Shown here: in pieces, positions 27,978 to 40,510 of the stretch
How positions within the stretch are numbered: the stretch's first letter is position 1
Layout of the letters: every line of letters starts with the position of its first letter
NCBI RefSeq assembly: GCF_933775445.1
Contig: NC_065874.1
Coordinates: 4,297,001 to 4,361,000 of the forward strand
Source: Argentina anserina
Taxonomy: Eukaryota; Streptophyta; Magnoliopsida; Rosales; Rosaceae
Length of the DNA stretch: 64,000 bases
Direction: 5' to 3'
Notes under the pieces: model-generated
Databases searched by the model: none
Told to the model about the DNA's origin: nothing
The model's input: the letters and a program-made list of their open reading frames with translations, nothing else
Position numbers and translations under genes: made by a program

Positions 27978-29915
27978 GAACCTCAAGCTTCGCTCCAATG
28001 CTGATTATCCAGGTAACAACAACAACAACCGATCATCCCTCGAAGCTTCCATCTTTTATGTTCGGTCGGGTTTGTGTTTCCGTAGAATTAGGGTTTCGAT
28101 TGAGTGTGCCGGCCAATTTCCAGTTCTGACTTCTATGCACATGATCAAAGCTCTTAGTAGTGTTCTGTTTCTTTTCTAACTGAAAGTGATAAGAGTTTGA
28201 TGTACATTGAAATTCAGTACTTGATTGTTGTCTTGTCACTTCGGGTTTGATTGTACTCTAATTATTCTCACTGAGAATCCTAGTTCTGGTTTTGATTTTG
28301 AACATGGTGTCATTTTCAGCTTCATTTACTGATACCAAATTGAGAACAAAACATGCTTTGACGGCAGACATTGCTAAGGTAATGCCCTAAGACCTGATTA
28401 TTCTATGTGTTTACGAATTAAATCGTGTGATATACAATGTTGTATGTGTAGATAGTGATTGTCAATGTGTGTTTTGTGCATGATTATAGACGTGGTGTGT
28501 CCCGAATCCTTCGTTGAGCTATGAGACTCTGCAGGACATACAAACTTATGCCTGCAATTATGTGGATTGCTCAGCTATTTACAGTGGGGGTCCATGCTTC
28601 AACCCCTCGAATGACTTGAGTCATGCAGATTGCAGCCTTTGCCATGAATGCTTATTATCAAGAGCAGCATGATTGTTTCGGTGGCTCTGGACTCATATCT
28701 ATCACTGATCCAAGTATGTGTTAGTGTATCTAGTTCGAGATGTATCTTGATTTTGGATTTATCACTTTGCAGGCTACGGGAACTGCTATTTTGTAGGTAG
28801 AGAAGAGATGATTTCCTCTACGGCAGCTCTGGTAAAAATTACAAAAATCAACTTATTAGTTTTTACAGTGTCTGCTTGCATTATCTCTTTGTAGAAGGGT
28901 GTTTACATTCCAGCTTTTGTACTGTTATCATTAGCTGGTCTAATAAAGAGTAGTTTCGTACTGAACAAAATTTCTTGTACACTGCATTATACTATCTCTT
29001 ATCGTCCACTCCACTTTAGGACGCTTGAAGCATGTCTATGTTATATCATTGTTTAAGTCCTTAAGTGTTTTTGACATCCTTATGGCATGTATTTCATCAA
29101 AATGACAGTTCCTTTGGTTTAATTATCTGAAACTCGAAGGCAAGAATAGTCTTGGAGTGATGGTTGTTTGTTTGTTACTGGCTGCTGGAGCCTATAGTTA
29201 TAGCTTTCCAAGCATAGTATGAATATATTTTCCAATTTCCTATGCTTCCGTATTTTTTGTAATTAACCGTTTTCTCTTATACAAAATGCTTATTGTGCTA
29301 CTGATAATTGCAGAACACCTGGTGTGTGGCAAAGCCAACTGCAACTGATAGTTTGCTACAATTGAACATTGACTTCGCATGTAGTAAAGTCAACTGTAGT
29401 GTAATTGAACCCGGCGGTCCAGACACTATTATTAAACACTCGTATGTTGCCATGAATCTTCACTACCAATCTTTTGGCAGAACAGATTTGAGCTGTTATT
29501 TTCAGTTGACTGGCATGCTTGTGATTGAAGATTCAAGTAAATATTTTTGCTTTTTGACATTTGATTATAGAGTTTCCATATGCATATGAAAGTTATTTCT
29601 AATGCGAGCGTTCTGTATTTTCTGTATAGGTTCTGGAAATTGTGTCTATGAAGGAGTTGTCCACTTGTCCCTGTAACAAATGCCGTCCCTGCACGTCTCA
29701 AAATGAAGAAGGGGGAAAGTAGGGCCTTGTCTGCAACATCAATTGCACTTATGGTGGTGTGGTCTATTGTCGGTTGTGGGCTGGTGGCTGGGGCAGTATA
29801 TGTTATGTTTTGGCTTCGTCAGACACGCACACCGGTGGTGGAATTTCCCATGCACTCATTGCCAGAGCCATTGTATACACGGCCAGAGCCCTCAGCTCCC
29901 CCGCTTCCTGATTAG
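27889..29915 (+). pseudogene. double X8 gene with TM tail, frameshifted
   Basis: Exon structure parallels the intact neighbour: 27889-28012, 28320-28378, 28490-28713, 28773-28831, 29314-29536, 29630 onward. Exon 1 encodes MAVALVFSTLAAVVAFLS followed by Ser-Leu repeats from a CT microsatellite, acting as a signal peptide. X8 domain 1 (TWCVPNPSLSYETLQDIQTY onward) loses frame near 28615-28630: a single extra base separates FNPSNDLSHA from the downstream IAAFAMNAYYQ. X8 domain 2 (NTWCVAKPTATDSLLQLNID) is open but lacks the usual CF pair after GGP. Read straight, the last exon stops at 29676; one frame over, a 70-codon frame (29703-29915) gives a TM helix (ATSIALMVVWSIVGCGLVAG) and a Pro-rich tail. 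If not assembly errors, two frameshifts make this a pseudogene. Confidence 0.65.
27937..27974 (+). repeat. (CT)n microsatellite inside signal-peptide codons
   Basis: About 19 CT units lie inside the putative first exon of the third X8 gene, encoding alternating Ser-Leu. Slippage by units other than multiples of three would shift the frame. Confidence 0.85.
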
Positions 29916-31952
29916 TACATAGTATGAAAAACTAATAGTTAGTAGTTGAAAGCCTTATTCAACAACTTCAAGTCAAGCTGAACCAACCTCCACTTTCTTT
30001 GATGCGGATTGTGATGATTGAGGAAACCCTGCACCTCATTCCATAATGATGGTTTTGTTACTGTTTAAGGTGGTTTACTCTGGTTCGTTGTCTTTCCCAG
30101 TGAGTTCTGTCAAGCAAGCAGTTTTGCTTTGAAAGCTTCCACTTGACGGAATAACAAAAGAAAGAGTCGAGTATTTGAAATTTTTGTAGTTTGAGGTTAG
30201 TAGAGAAATCCTTGTAGTGTGAAAAGTAGTTCATACATTTTGAATTGGCTTCACTGAAGATTTGCATTATTTGCTGGGATTGCACATGAAAGTTGTGTGT
30301 AAAACAGACTACTATATATTTATATATGACTAACTCATATAAATTTTAAGACATAACATTATACTAGACAGAGTTGGTATGAGAGTTTCTACCATATAAA
30401 AGTCTTAATCTACCTGTTTGGGGAATGGACTATGCTACATTACTACAAACTTTACTTTCAAGTGTTTGAATCAAGATTGGAATGGGTGGAATTGCCAAGA
30501 AATGTATAATGTATAATTTGAATTTGTTGTTATTAATCAACCAATAAGTAAAACCATTAGGTAACTTATAGATTACTAATCATCGTATATTATTGTATGA
30601 ACAGGAAGTTAGTACAGTATGATGAAGTAATTCAAAACTCCATTTTTTAGTTTGATCCCTATGAATTCCAAGAGTTAGTGAACAACTTAATCTCACAACA
30701 ATGGTTTCAACCGTTGTATTGTTCACAATTTCTCTATCATCAACATATTACAAAATTATTTAGAACTATGGTTTTGTTCACATAACTATTTAGAGCAATG
30801 ATTACAAAACTATTCGGTCACATAAGCTTAAGTCACGAAAAATTTCTTGCGTGTTTCCGTCACTTCTAAATTCTTCCCTCTCCTCCCATTCACTATCACC
30901 GTTCACCAATTCACCATAGTAAATTACAAAAGTAGAATTAAAAAAAAATGAATCAGAGACATAAAGTGCAAAAAACAAAGTGATTATGGAGAGCATAATT
31001 GAAGTAATTAAGGGTGTAATTAATAAAGTGGAGGGAGCTTCCACACGAGCAAGGAAGGGTGAGGAGTCATTTCCACGATACGCATTCATCAATGAAAGGG
31101 CCCCACATGGTTCCTGCACGCGTGCCCCATCTAACGGCCATCATTTCCCCCGCAATAGACGGAAAGCATTTCCAAGGCCCCCAATCCGACGGCTCCCGCT
31201 CTCCGCGTTTGACTGCTCTCTGTCTGCACAATCCCTTCACACATCCCAATATAACCCCAAAATTAAATACCACCTCTCTCAACCCCAAAGCCCAAACCCA
31301 GTTAAACTCAATAACCACCAAACCAAACACACTCCTCTCTACTCAGCTTTTAGATCTTTGCTCATCAGCTCAGCTCCTGTGAATTTCAGCTCATAAATCC
31401 GAGAACCCAAGTCCTATCATCTCAGGAAACATAGGTTTTGATCTAAAGTTTTGATCTTTTTTATTTGATTCTTGTTTATTTGAGTTGGGTTTGTTTTTGT
31501 ATGGCTTAAAGCTCTGATCTTTGAGCTAGTTCTGGTTGGTTCTGTTTGAATTTGGAACCTTTTGTGCTTGGTTTGTTGTTGAAGTTGGGTTTTTAAATTG
31601 GGACTTTGGTGATTAGATTCTCTGAAAGTTAGCCTTCTTATGAGCTTAATCTGGATTAAGATGTGCTTGGTTGCTGATTAACATATAGAAATGAATGGAT
31701 TAAGATGAATCTCAGTTAATATTGTAGTAAAGGGGTTTGCTTTGCTAGGCCCGAATGGTGAAATGCCATTGATTGTTCAGTTTTTGAGGCTTTCTTTATG
31801 CTTGTTTCAATATTAAAACTGGGGACTTTGTATGTGAGTGTGTTATATATTGTGCTAGCTGAATGCAGTTTTTGATTTACTTTTTTTTTTTGGTTAGTTG
31901 GGAGTTTGAAGGCTAGAACCTACTAATTTGGAATCAAAGAAGTAAAATCAAA
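29916..31952. other. intergenic, then promoter and leader of SAC51-like gene
   Basis: AT-rich to about 31000. From 31080 the sequence becomes C-rich with GGCCC-type words, a TATA-like AATATAACC near 31248, and then a CT/CA-rich leader. Open frames at 30980 and 31059 overlap this promoter and leader and look non-coding. The region 31435-31920 is T-rich and intron-like. Confidence 0.5.
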
Positions 31953-32009
31953 ATGCCGTGGAACAGGAATTGTGTTCGTTTGGTGGTGTTCTTCCGTGTC
32001 ATTCTGTAA
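31953..32009 (+). CDS. short upstream ORF in SAC51-like leader
   Basis: An 18-codon frame (MPWNRNCVRLVVFFRVIL) just before the conserved uORF. SAC51-family leaders usually contain several uORFs. I do not know whether this one is conserved or is inside the mature mRNA. Confidence 0.35.
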   Translation: MPWNRNCVRLVVFFRVIL

Positions 32010-32464
32010 TTGTATTCAATCGGTGAGCCTATGCCCTCTCTGTTATAGTATGTTTAATACTTTAATGTGTTGGCTATGCTTACTGTCAATTCAGCTGATA
32101 AGTTGTAAAGACTGATGTAAATATTGAGACTGGACAGTGCATTTAGCTCCAGCATTTCCTTTCTCGTTTTTGTGCTCCGATATATAGCACTGCAACTACT
32201 TTTTCTTTTGGTGTTTCTTAAAAGATTGTTTTATTGTAATTTAAACCAAAACTTCCCTATATGAAGTGGTTCCTTTCAATATTTTTCCCAGCATATCATT
32301 GTGTAACAATATGGAGCATTTTGTGTTCTTATTGTTTCTGGTTGCTCATTCAAATTTTATTCTGACATGTGCTGTTCTGAGGATTTACTTATGCAGGAGA
32401 AACTCTTTGGTTGTTGGAGAAATCCTTTCTTTGGTGATTACTACGGGTGGCTAGAATTTTGAGA

Positions 32465-33240
32465 ATGTACATTGGGATAACTGTAAGGAGATACAGAGCT
32501 ATTCAGGACGTTGGGAAATTTATGATGTATGTTGGGATTATTGCTTACTACCAACTGATGCAAGTCTGCCAGGTACGTACCACCATCTGATTTCCTTTCT
32601 GGCATGTTGTTATTCTTATCAAGCTCCAATTGGATTCTTTGACATGTCTAGTGGATAATTAAGATAACTGGCATTGAATTACCTGACAGGTAGTGTATTT
32701 CATTTCTTCACTACAAAGCTTAGAATAAGGATTGAGTGGAAAAAGGATTTTAACTATTTCCAATATTGGCATACTAAAGGATTTTCTTTTGGCCGTTTAT
32801 GCATACCAGGAATAGCATATGCTGGGTTGAATATTCATCTGTGTTCGGTAGTTTAACTTCAATAGCTTGTTGGTTGTATTTTTCTGAACTGAAGTGATGA
32901 TATGTTCTCAATTGAAATGATTTTCAAGATCCAGCATCAAGCGAAAACATTGACATTTTCGATTGTCCTTTTTCTCATATGGTATTTATAATTTAGGACA
33001 GGTTACTCTAAAGGCTGTACAATCAAGCTGTTTTCTTCTTTTGATTTTTCTTGGCTGCACAGTTTGCATAATTATTGTTCTTTTGCAAATGCTCATGTAT
33101 GCTTTTTATGATATTTTTCAATGTACTTTAGCATGACTGCCTGTACCTATTTGAAGATATTGTTGTGTTGATTGATGCTGTTCTTCTATTTGCTTGTACA
33201 GGCTGAATATTTCCGTCAGTTGCTTAAACCTGTTACGTAG
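32465..33240 (+). CDS. conserved-peptide uORF of SAC51-like bHLH gene
   Basis: Two exon parts, 32465-32572 and 33202-33240 (gt/ag, phase 0), give a 48-residue peptide starting MYIGITVRRYRAIQDV and containing KFMMYVGIIAYYQLMQVCQ at the splice junction. The hydrophobic VGIIAYY-L-MQ core is, to my knowledge, the hallmark of the conserved uORF upstream of SAC51 and its SAC51-LIKE relatives in flowering plants. The uORF represses translation of the main bHLH frame, and thermospermine relieves the repression. It ends 255 bp before the main start. Amino-acid constraint in so short a frame, across an intron, supports peptide-level function. Confidence 0.85.
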
Positions 33241-33495
33241 TCTAGTAGAACGATCTTGTGAATCTGGGATTTAGATAGACTGCTCTCCAGCTGTATTTAT
33301 ACATAAGAAGGCAGTGGTTTGTTCGTAATTGGTGTTAATTGTGAATTAGGCGGCTTTCCAGTAGCAGAATGGAAATAAGTTGATTGGCAAAACACTCCTT
33401 AGTATTACTTTACAAATATATATCTAATCGAACTTGTAGTATCATCTAATCAAGTTGAAGCTCCACCTCTTCAGCTTTATTACTTAGGATTTCTA

Positions 33496-34227
33496 ATGCA
33501 GAGTGACCAAGCATTTGACCCAAACAAGGCAGCACCGCCCTTTGCAAACCAACTGGGTAATAACTACATGCATATGCCAGTGGCATCTCCATTTGGTACT
33601 GTTTTACCTCATGATGCAATGCACTACAAACCCTTCCATGGTGTTGAATTTCAAACCTCTGACATTTGCCCGAAGAATTTCATAATCTTCGATCAGACTG
33701 ATCATCGCAGTCAGATCATGTTCAATCCTGCAATTGCCCACAGAATTTCTGGTCCTGCTTTTGACATCTGTGCAGCTTACATGCAAGACAATTTAGGATT
33801 CAATGAGGGAACAAATGAGGATAAAGAAACATCTTCATCTCTGAAGGAGGATTCAGATGATATTAATGCATTGTTGAGCTTGGAAGAGGAAGAAGAGCAA
33901 GAAGAATATGATGAGGAAGAGGTCAGTACAGCACGAACTCATGGAAACTATGGGAGTTCATACTCTGATTCTTGTTCCAGTTATGGTTTGAAAACCAGGA
34001 AGGATGGGTATTTTACACTTGAACAACCTTCTGGCATTGGTAGCAGCAGCTGCTGCAACAGTGAAAGAAAACGGAAGAAAATGAAGAAGATGGTGAGAGC
34101 ACTGAGAGGGATTGTACCTGGTGGGAATGAAATGAACACAGTTGCTGTTATAGATGAAGCTGTTCAGTACTTAAAGTCTCTGAAAGTTGAGATGCAGAAG
34201 CTTGGTGTCGGGAATTTAAATAACTAA
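33496..34227 (+). CDS. SACL: SAC51-like atypical bHLH transcription regulator
   Basis: Single coding exon, 243 residues. The N-terminal half has family-type motifs (CPKNFIIFDQTDHRSQIMFN). An acidic run (LSLEEEEEQEEYDEEE) lies near residue 135 and a Ser-rich stretch follows. The C-terminal bHLH (about residues 190-238) reads ERKRKKMKKMVRALRGIVPG, loop, then NTVAVIDEAVQYLKSLKVEM. The basic region lacks the His-Glu-Arg E-box readers, so it probably acts by dimerising with other bHLH proteins rather than by binding DNA directly. SAC51/SACL proteins counter LHW-TMO5 activity in xylem differentiation and are produced when thermospermine relieves uORF repression. The leader with the spliced conserved uORF lies directly upstream, which fixes the assignment. 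Confidence 0.9.
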   Translation: MQSDQAFDPNKAAPPFANQLGNNYMHMPVASPFGTVLPHDAMHYKPFHGVEFQTSDICPKNFIIFDQTDHRSQIMFNPAIAHRISGPAFDICAAYMQDNLGFNEGTNEDKETSSSLKEDSDDINALLSLEEEEEQEEYDEEEVSTARTHGNYGSSYSDSCSSYGLKTRKDGYFTLEQPSGIGSSSCCNSERKRKKMKKMVRALRGIVPGGNEMNTVAVIDEAVQYLKSLKVEMQKLGVGNLNN

Positions 34228-35699
34228 AGATTGAACCTGTTATGGTGGTAATATTGGGGTTCTGTGCTTTCTGGAGCTTCTACTGGAAACTTATCTCCTC
34301 GTTGATGTTCAGAGATTGAAGATATTTGCATTGCTTTGTAATATGAATACTCATTTGCTTGTTGTCACTTAATTTCCAATGGCATGTTGCAGCTATTGAG
34401 TGCTATGTAAAACTATGCACCCTTTTATCCAGCCTCGACTGGTTAAACATATTTCAATAAGTTATTTTAATTTATTATATTTGAAGTTTCAAGGTTGCTT
34501 ATCGAAGTATGAGTTATTCTGGAACAGATTCACTGTCTCAACTCATTTTTATCTCCTTTTCATCTGTTTGAATTTCAGAGACATGTACATTGTGGGCATA
34601 CATGCATGCTGCATTGTTGTATTTCCCAGCGTAACCAATGAGCATTCATGCGTGTGGCACAGTAGTGTAATGTATCATCCATTTGTATTTGGTGCTAGAT
34701 TCATCTAAGCTCCTTTTGTTAAAGGTCAAGATGGTTACTGGTTGCTTTATGTGAGCATGACTTGCCCAAATCTGTCATTATCTTGGATTCTTATACTTTA
34801 AATCCATCGATGTATGCTTTACATTATCTTTTAGGTGCTGGAATTGTAGGGACATGGATATATGGTGCTTTTGTGTTCCTCCTATTCATCCGTATATTGA
34901 AACCCCACTGAAGACGAGTTGAGGCGTTTGTGTTAGTGGAGCACCAATGAAGACTTTTTTCGAGTTTTTCCACTACAACCATTTCTTGCTTGCTAATGTT
35001 CTGTGCCTTTAGTCCCCACTCTGAGATCAATTTGGTCAAGTTGGGGATGTCTTTACTCTTTAACACCCATCATCCCAACAGTTCTCGTGTTTTCTGGTAA
35101 TTTTGTTCTTGGCTTTTTCCTTATCCATCTATGCACTTTAAGAAAAAAGGAAAACTCTTGCTTATATGTAGTTTGAAAATATGTTCCATTACAGTTGGAG
35201 GTAATGTAAAAACAGTAAAAAGATGCAGAGTGAGGGCAAGAAGATGCAGTACACAACTACACACCAATGCAGCTTTATTGGTGTATAAGCCAATTTTATC
35301 TTATTGTCTATGGTAATAGAGAAGTACTAACACTTGGATGTGAACCCTCCAATCCCAAACGAAAATCGTTCTGAATATAAACATGATAAGCATTCTGAGA
35401 TCAGTAAAGACACCCTTTTAGTTGTAAATAACTCTATGTTAAAACTCAACAGGGATATCTGATATATATAGGTGATTTTAAGTGATTAGTTAGCATTTTC
35501 ATGAAAACTGGTTGCTGGATACTTTGGTAAGAAATGTTCCATACTAACAAAAAGAAAAATAACTAATTTATTGATCAATTGGCCTAAACTGTGTATAATT
35601 GATAATGAAAGAGGAAAACAAATACTACAGGCCTACTAGCTGATTCTTCCTACACCAATAACTGATAACCAAAAACTACCAATTTCAAATTATCAGTTT
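34228..35699. other. intergenic, convergent 3' flanks
   Basis: SAC51-like 3' UTR on the left and beta-xylosidase 3' UTR on the right. Short frames at 34400, 34824 and 35053 are not supported. Confidence 0.5.
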
Positions 35700-38600
35700 C
35701 TACAAAAGGTTGAGTTGGAGAGGGAATGTAACCACATCGTCTCCGAGCGAAATGGTGTGTCTTCCTGATGGTAATAGATTATAAGCTGTGTAATCAACAA
35801 TTCCTAAGCTCTTGTAAACACTGAAAATAAACTTGACCTTCTCACTCATTCCAGCTTTCACAAAAACCCTCTTAAACCCAATAACCTGCTTAGCATGTGT
35901 AGAGGCAATGCCACTTGGGGGTTTTGAGTAAACCATAATTACTTCACTTCCATCCCTTCTGCCCACATTTTGTAATTCAACCTCAAATTCGAAATCATAT
36001 TGGCAATCCAAGTCATCAATAAGGACTGAAGGGCAGGGTGGCCTTCGTTTCCCTTCCTTGTACTCCAAGTCACGGCAGTGTTGAGACTTCTCTAACTTTA
36101 TATCTAGAGATCTCTTTGCAGATAGTATAGTGTAGTTGAATTGGGTGTAGCTAAGACCATATCCAAATGGGTACACTGTGGAGCCATTATAGAACTTGTA
36201 TGTACGACCAGGATATCCTAAGCTATCAACTGGCCTCAAGGGCATGGAAGTTAATGGCAACATATCTACATAATCAGCTGGGAACCATGTAAGAGGTAAT
36301 CTTCCACCTGCAAGATAATAAACAACAACAAAAAATTGTTATGGATACATTAGTTTGTGACATCATTTTAGGTCTCTTAAGGTGAATCCACAAGCATTGT
36401 TGATACTTACCAGGATTGTAATGTCCAAAAACAACATCTGCAATAGCATGGCCACCTTGTTCACCAGGGTATCCAGCCCATAAAATAGCTTCGATGTTAT
36501 CATTGTTCTTGGCAAAGCTGATATCAACACCCCCTGCAGACATTATCACTAGAATTGCTGGACCTTTGGATACTTGAGCAACTTGATTGATGAATTGAGT
36601 TTGGTACCCTGGAAGAAGAAGATCAGTCCTATCCAAGCTCTCGGCCTCAATTGATAAGTCTAATCCAACAAAAATTATGGTCACATCAGCTTCCTTTGCA
36701 GCTTGCATGGCTGGGAATATCAGGCTCTCATTTACACATTTAACACCATCACATCCCATTTCATACCTCACTTTTCCGTACGTTGAAAATGCATCAAGAG
36801 GTGAGACGAACTTACAAGGAATACCTAATTAAATACACAATAAAAGAGTATAGTCCATTAGAGCTAATAAACAGTTCCTGATGTTGGAACATGTTTTAAC
36901 AAGATTAAGAAAAAAAAACATGATTATCTTCAAATACCTGCATAGTTTCCAATCATAGCAGTAGTAGCATTGGCATGAGGCCCGACGAGAGCTAATTTCT
37001 TGATCTTGTACGAGTTGAGAGGCAAAGTTTCGTTGGCATTCTTTAGTAAGACAATTCCTTCTTTGGCTGCTTCCATTGCCAATTCGATGTGTTCTTGGGA
37101 GCACACATCCTTCTTGCCAAGGGAATTGTAAATAGGGTTTCCATCAAAGAACCCTAGTCTCATAAGTACCACATAAAGCTGCCTTAGAGACCTGTCTATT
37201 TCTTGGACCTTTACCTTTCCTTGTTTCACGGCAGTTTCAGTAAAATTAGGGTAGTAGTCTCCACAATCCAAATCCAACCCTATGTAATGTACATATATTT
37301 TAGTTAATCAAACTCAGATATGTTAATCAAAACAAGAATGAGTTTTGTCAAGGACTAACCTGCTTTTAATGCTTGTGCAGAAGCTTCTACTCCGGTGTCA
37401 CCAAGCCATTTGTGGCCATTCACCATTACTTCTAAAGAATCACAGTCTGAAACAATATATCTGCCAACAGCAAAAATTTCAGATGCCTATCGAATTATAG
37501 GTCGCAGAGAATTATTTTTGGGGTTACAAGTATAACTAAAGTAGCTAGAAATCCCACCCATGAAGGTTCCAATTTCCTCTAATGGTATCTTTCAAGAGCT
37601 TTGGATCAGCACAAGTTGGTATACCATTAACCTTGTTGTAGGAGCACATTACACTGCTAACATCACCATCTTTAACACACATCTCAAATGGTTTAAGGAA
37701 AGTCTCCGACATATCTTGCTCCGTCACCTTTAGATAATAAAAATCAAAAACAAAGATTAGGAATTTCAGCGATATGTAACATACAGAAATACAAACACCT
37801 AATGTAGCAACTCATAGAGTCATAGGTTTAAGTAACTCACTTGGGCATCAAAATGGTAACGATCCACACCAAGCCAGTTATCGACATCATAGGCCGCATA
37901 GAGCTTGCAGCACGAGGAGACCTTAAGAGGCCTAGAGTTCAAGTCTGTAAAATTCTCTGTACCAGCAACATCCTGCAAGCCTCGGACATAGTTTATAGCA
38001 TAAGCTCCAACAACATAAGGATCTTCTCCTGGTGTTTCTGTGGCTCTTCCCCACCTTGGATCCCTCACTACATTGATATTTGGACTCCAATATGTCAACC
38101 CACCCCTTCCTAGGTTGTACATGGCTCTTGCTTCCGTTGAAACAACCTAAATAGAAAGAATTTTCAGATAAGTCACATCATAAACATGAAAACATAATGT
38201 TGGAGCCTACAAATGATCTAGTAGAAATGAATTCATCGATCTAATGACTGATACAGGTCACTGTTATGCAAAGCCATGCATTAGTTTGCAGTAGTTTCGT
38301 AGCCATAATAATTCATTTCCGTCTACGCCACTGGTATAATAACATGTTACATATAAATATATACATGTATATGTCCGATAGTTTTTTATGTTCAGTACAC
38401 ATCTTCTCCAGCCAGAAACACAGAAGAAAAGTAATTAGCACAGACATGATGGGATTTCATGTAATACCTGACCAATCTCCTTCCACAAGGACTCGTTGAA
38501 CGCCGCAGCGGTGAGAATGACAGGAGGGAAGCTTGTTGCACCGGGAATGACATCATCAAAATAAGTCCCCGGACCGACGTTGGAAACACCGTGGAGTGCC

Positions 38601-38923
38601 TCAGACCACCACTCGTAATTAGGCAAACCAAGTCTAGGCACCCCGACTGCTTTGTTTCCGAGCTGCTTCACTTTCTCTGCCAATGTCATCCTGTCCACCA
38701 AGTCCTTGGCCCTTGCATCGTATGTCAATTTTAAGTTGCAGAAGCCAAGGACTGACATATCCAATCCGAGTTTGGAGTACCTCGAAGGATCACAGACGAT
38801 AGTGAAGTTGCTGGCTCCACTGGTGGAGACATTTCTAGAGTCGAGAAGTTTTCTTCCGGCATTGGTAGAAACGAAAAAGGATGCAATGGAAAAATAAACG
38901 AGCAAAGTGACAATGCTACGCAT
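35700..38923 (-). CDS. BXL: GH3 beta-xylosidase / alpha-L-arabinofuranosidase
   Basis: Seven exons on the minus strand: 38923-38468, 38146-37841, 37727-37558, 37460-37360, 37279-36938, 36824-36411, 36307-35700; phases agree, 798 residues. A signal peptide ([17 protein letters not shown]) precedes the GH3 N-terminal barrel with [46 protein letters not shown], and the catalytic nucleophile Asp in GYIVSDCDS. Next come the GH3 C-terminal domain ([42 protein letters not shown]) and the fibronectin-III-like tail. The enzyme trims xylose and arabinose from xylan and arabinan in the wall. The region after SDCDS ([14 protein letters not shown]) recalls the BXL6/BXL7 branch more than BXL1/BXL4, but I cannot place it without a tree. 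No lesion seen. Confidence 0.93.
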
Positions 38924-40510
38924 GGTTGATCCTTTCTCAAGCTAGGTGATTTATGGGAACATCAAGCTACACACATATATAGTAGTTTAGTACTGAGATA
39001 CAGTTTTATCGACTTAATTATCAGATAAATTGGTTTCAACAAACTCATTCAGATAATCAGATACGTTAGATTTGAGTTTTAGTTATAGATAAAATTTTCT
39101 TCAGAAGAGATATATAGCCAATTAATAACCAAGTACTGTACAAATGGGAAACAATGTTCTCTATCTATTACGAACGTACGCGTAGCCAGTCAGTTGATCG
39201 ATCTCTAAGTGAAGAGTTTGATATTTGAAAAACAATTGAATATAGTTATATACTAGCTAGTGAGAGGGTCCTAGTGAGTGTAGTACATAAAATGTACGTG
39301 TACAAGACGATATTGTTAGTTACAAACATTTCTGGTATACATATTATTGAATCTTTCATTATGAAAAGATAGACTATACAGAGTTTGATTTCTGAAGAGA
39401 TGCCTAACGAATTCAAATATAATGCATGATCGAAGGAATTTCAGGATATATGTTCAAGTTATTCAGTATATCAATCTGTATACGTACTGGATCAATCAAA
39501 TAGAATAGCTAAGCAAATCACTTAAAACTTGATTAGCAAACAAGCGAAATGAGAAATTTTCCCCCATATGCATACAATTTTCTCTTTCGTCGATCTTCAC
39601 ATGCATTAGGGTTTCTTCAAACCATATAAGCAAACTAGGTTACTGATCTTAATAAGAGGATAAACACAGACCAAACTAAAGTACACACTGAATCATAATT
39701 TACCACAAACAATTGGGTACGTGCAGAAAAAAATAGTCTCACACATGCATAATATAACCCAACACGTAATCTCACATTACCATGCAATCTTATCAACATA
39801 AAGCACAAAGGTTTCACATTGTAAGTTTTGAAAGGAACTGAACAATTTGCCAGACATAAGATCACGGTTGTACAGAGATCTACACTCTTCTACACTGCAG
39901 TGCTCATCGGACAGTCGGTTACAAGTTACAACAGCTCCACCAGCGGGCTCTTTCAATTGATCGATGGCCAGTGCTAACTATTGTGTTTTTCACTTTTTTG
40001 GGACACGATTCATGTACGAGCAATCGAGCATGCAAATGAAGGGTGTTCAACTGTTCATCCACCTAGGAATAAATCAAACACTTACCTGTTGGTGCTTCTA
40101 TTCCAAGCAATCTTATAGACAATCCCAAATTAATGGGGATGACTGGCTGAGAATAATGTAAGACTTGTGGTTGCCAGAGCATGGACTATGGACATAACTG
40201 ATGTAATGAATCATTCTAATTTCTAAAGAAAACATATAACTGTCCATCAAAACCGGCCGATTCTGTTGATGTGGAATTCATGTTTACATATACGCAAATT
40301 GAACGTGTTATTATCTAAGTTTTTTTTTCCCACTCTTAATGTCTTGAGGCTTCGTTGGTACAAGTGTTTTTTTTCCTTCTTTTTCAGAACAAGCATAGCA
40401 GTAATTAAACTGTAAACTAACCCCCACATTACCTTGCAAAGTTACTTCTACATATTAAGCTTCAGCAGTTCGCTTACTAGAAATAAGATACCGATCGTAT
40501 ATATGGGGAC
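38924..40510. other. intergenic, 5' flank of beta-xylosidase
   Basis: AT-rich promoter region, then spacer up to the hAT element. Nothing coding is supported. Confidence 0.45.
38974..38982 (-). promoter_or_regulatory. TATA box of beta-xylosidase gene
   Basis: The minus strand reads CTATATATG about 50-60 bp before the start codon, a plausible TATA box with a short leader. Confidence 0.45.

Noticed and set aside
30980..31396. 138-codon plus-strand frame
   Set aside because: It overlaps the promoter and leader of the SAC51-like gene and has a biased, domain-free composition.
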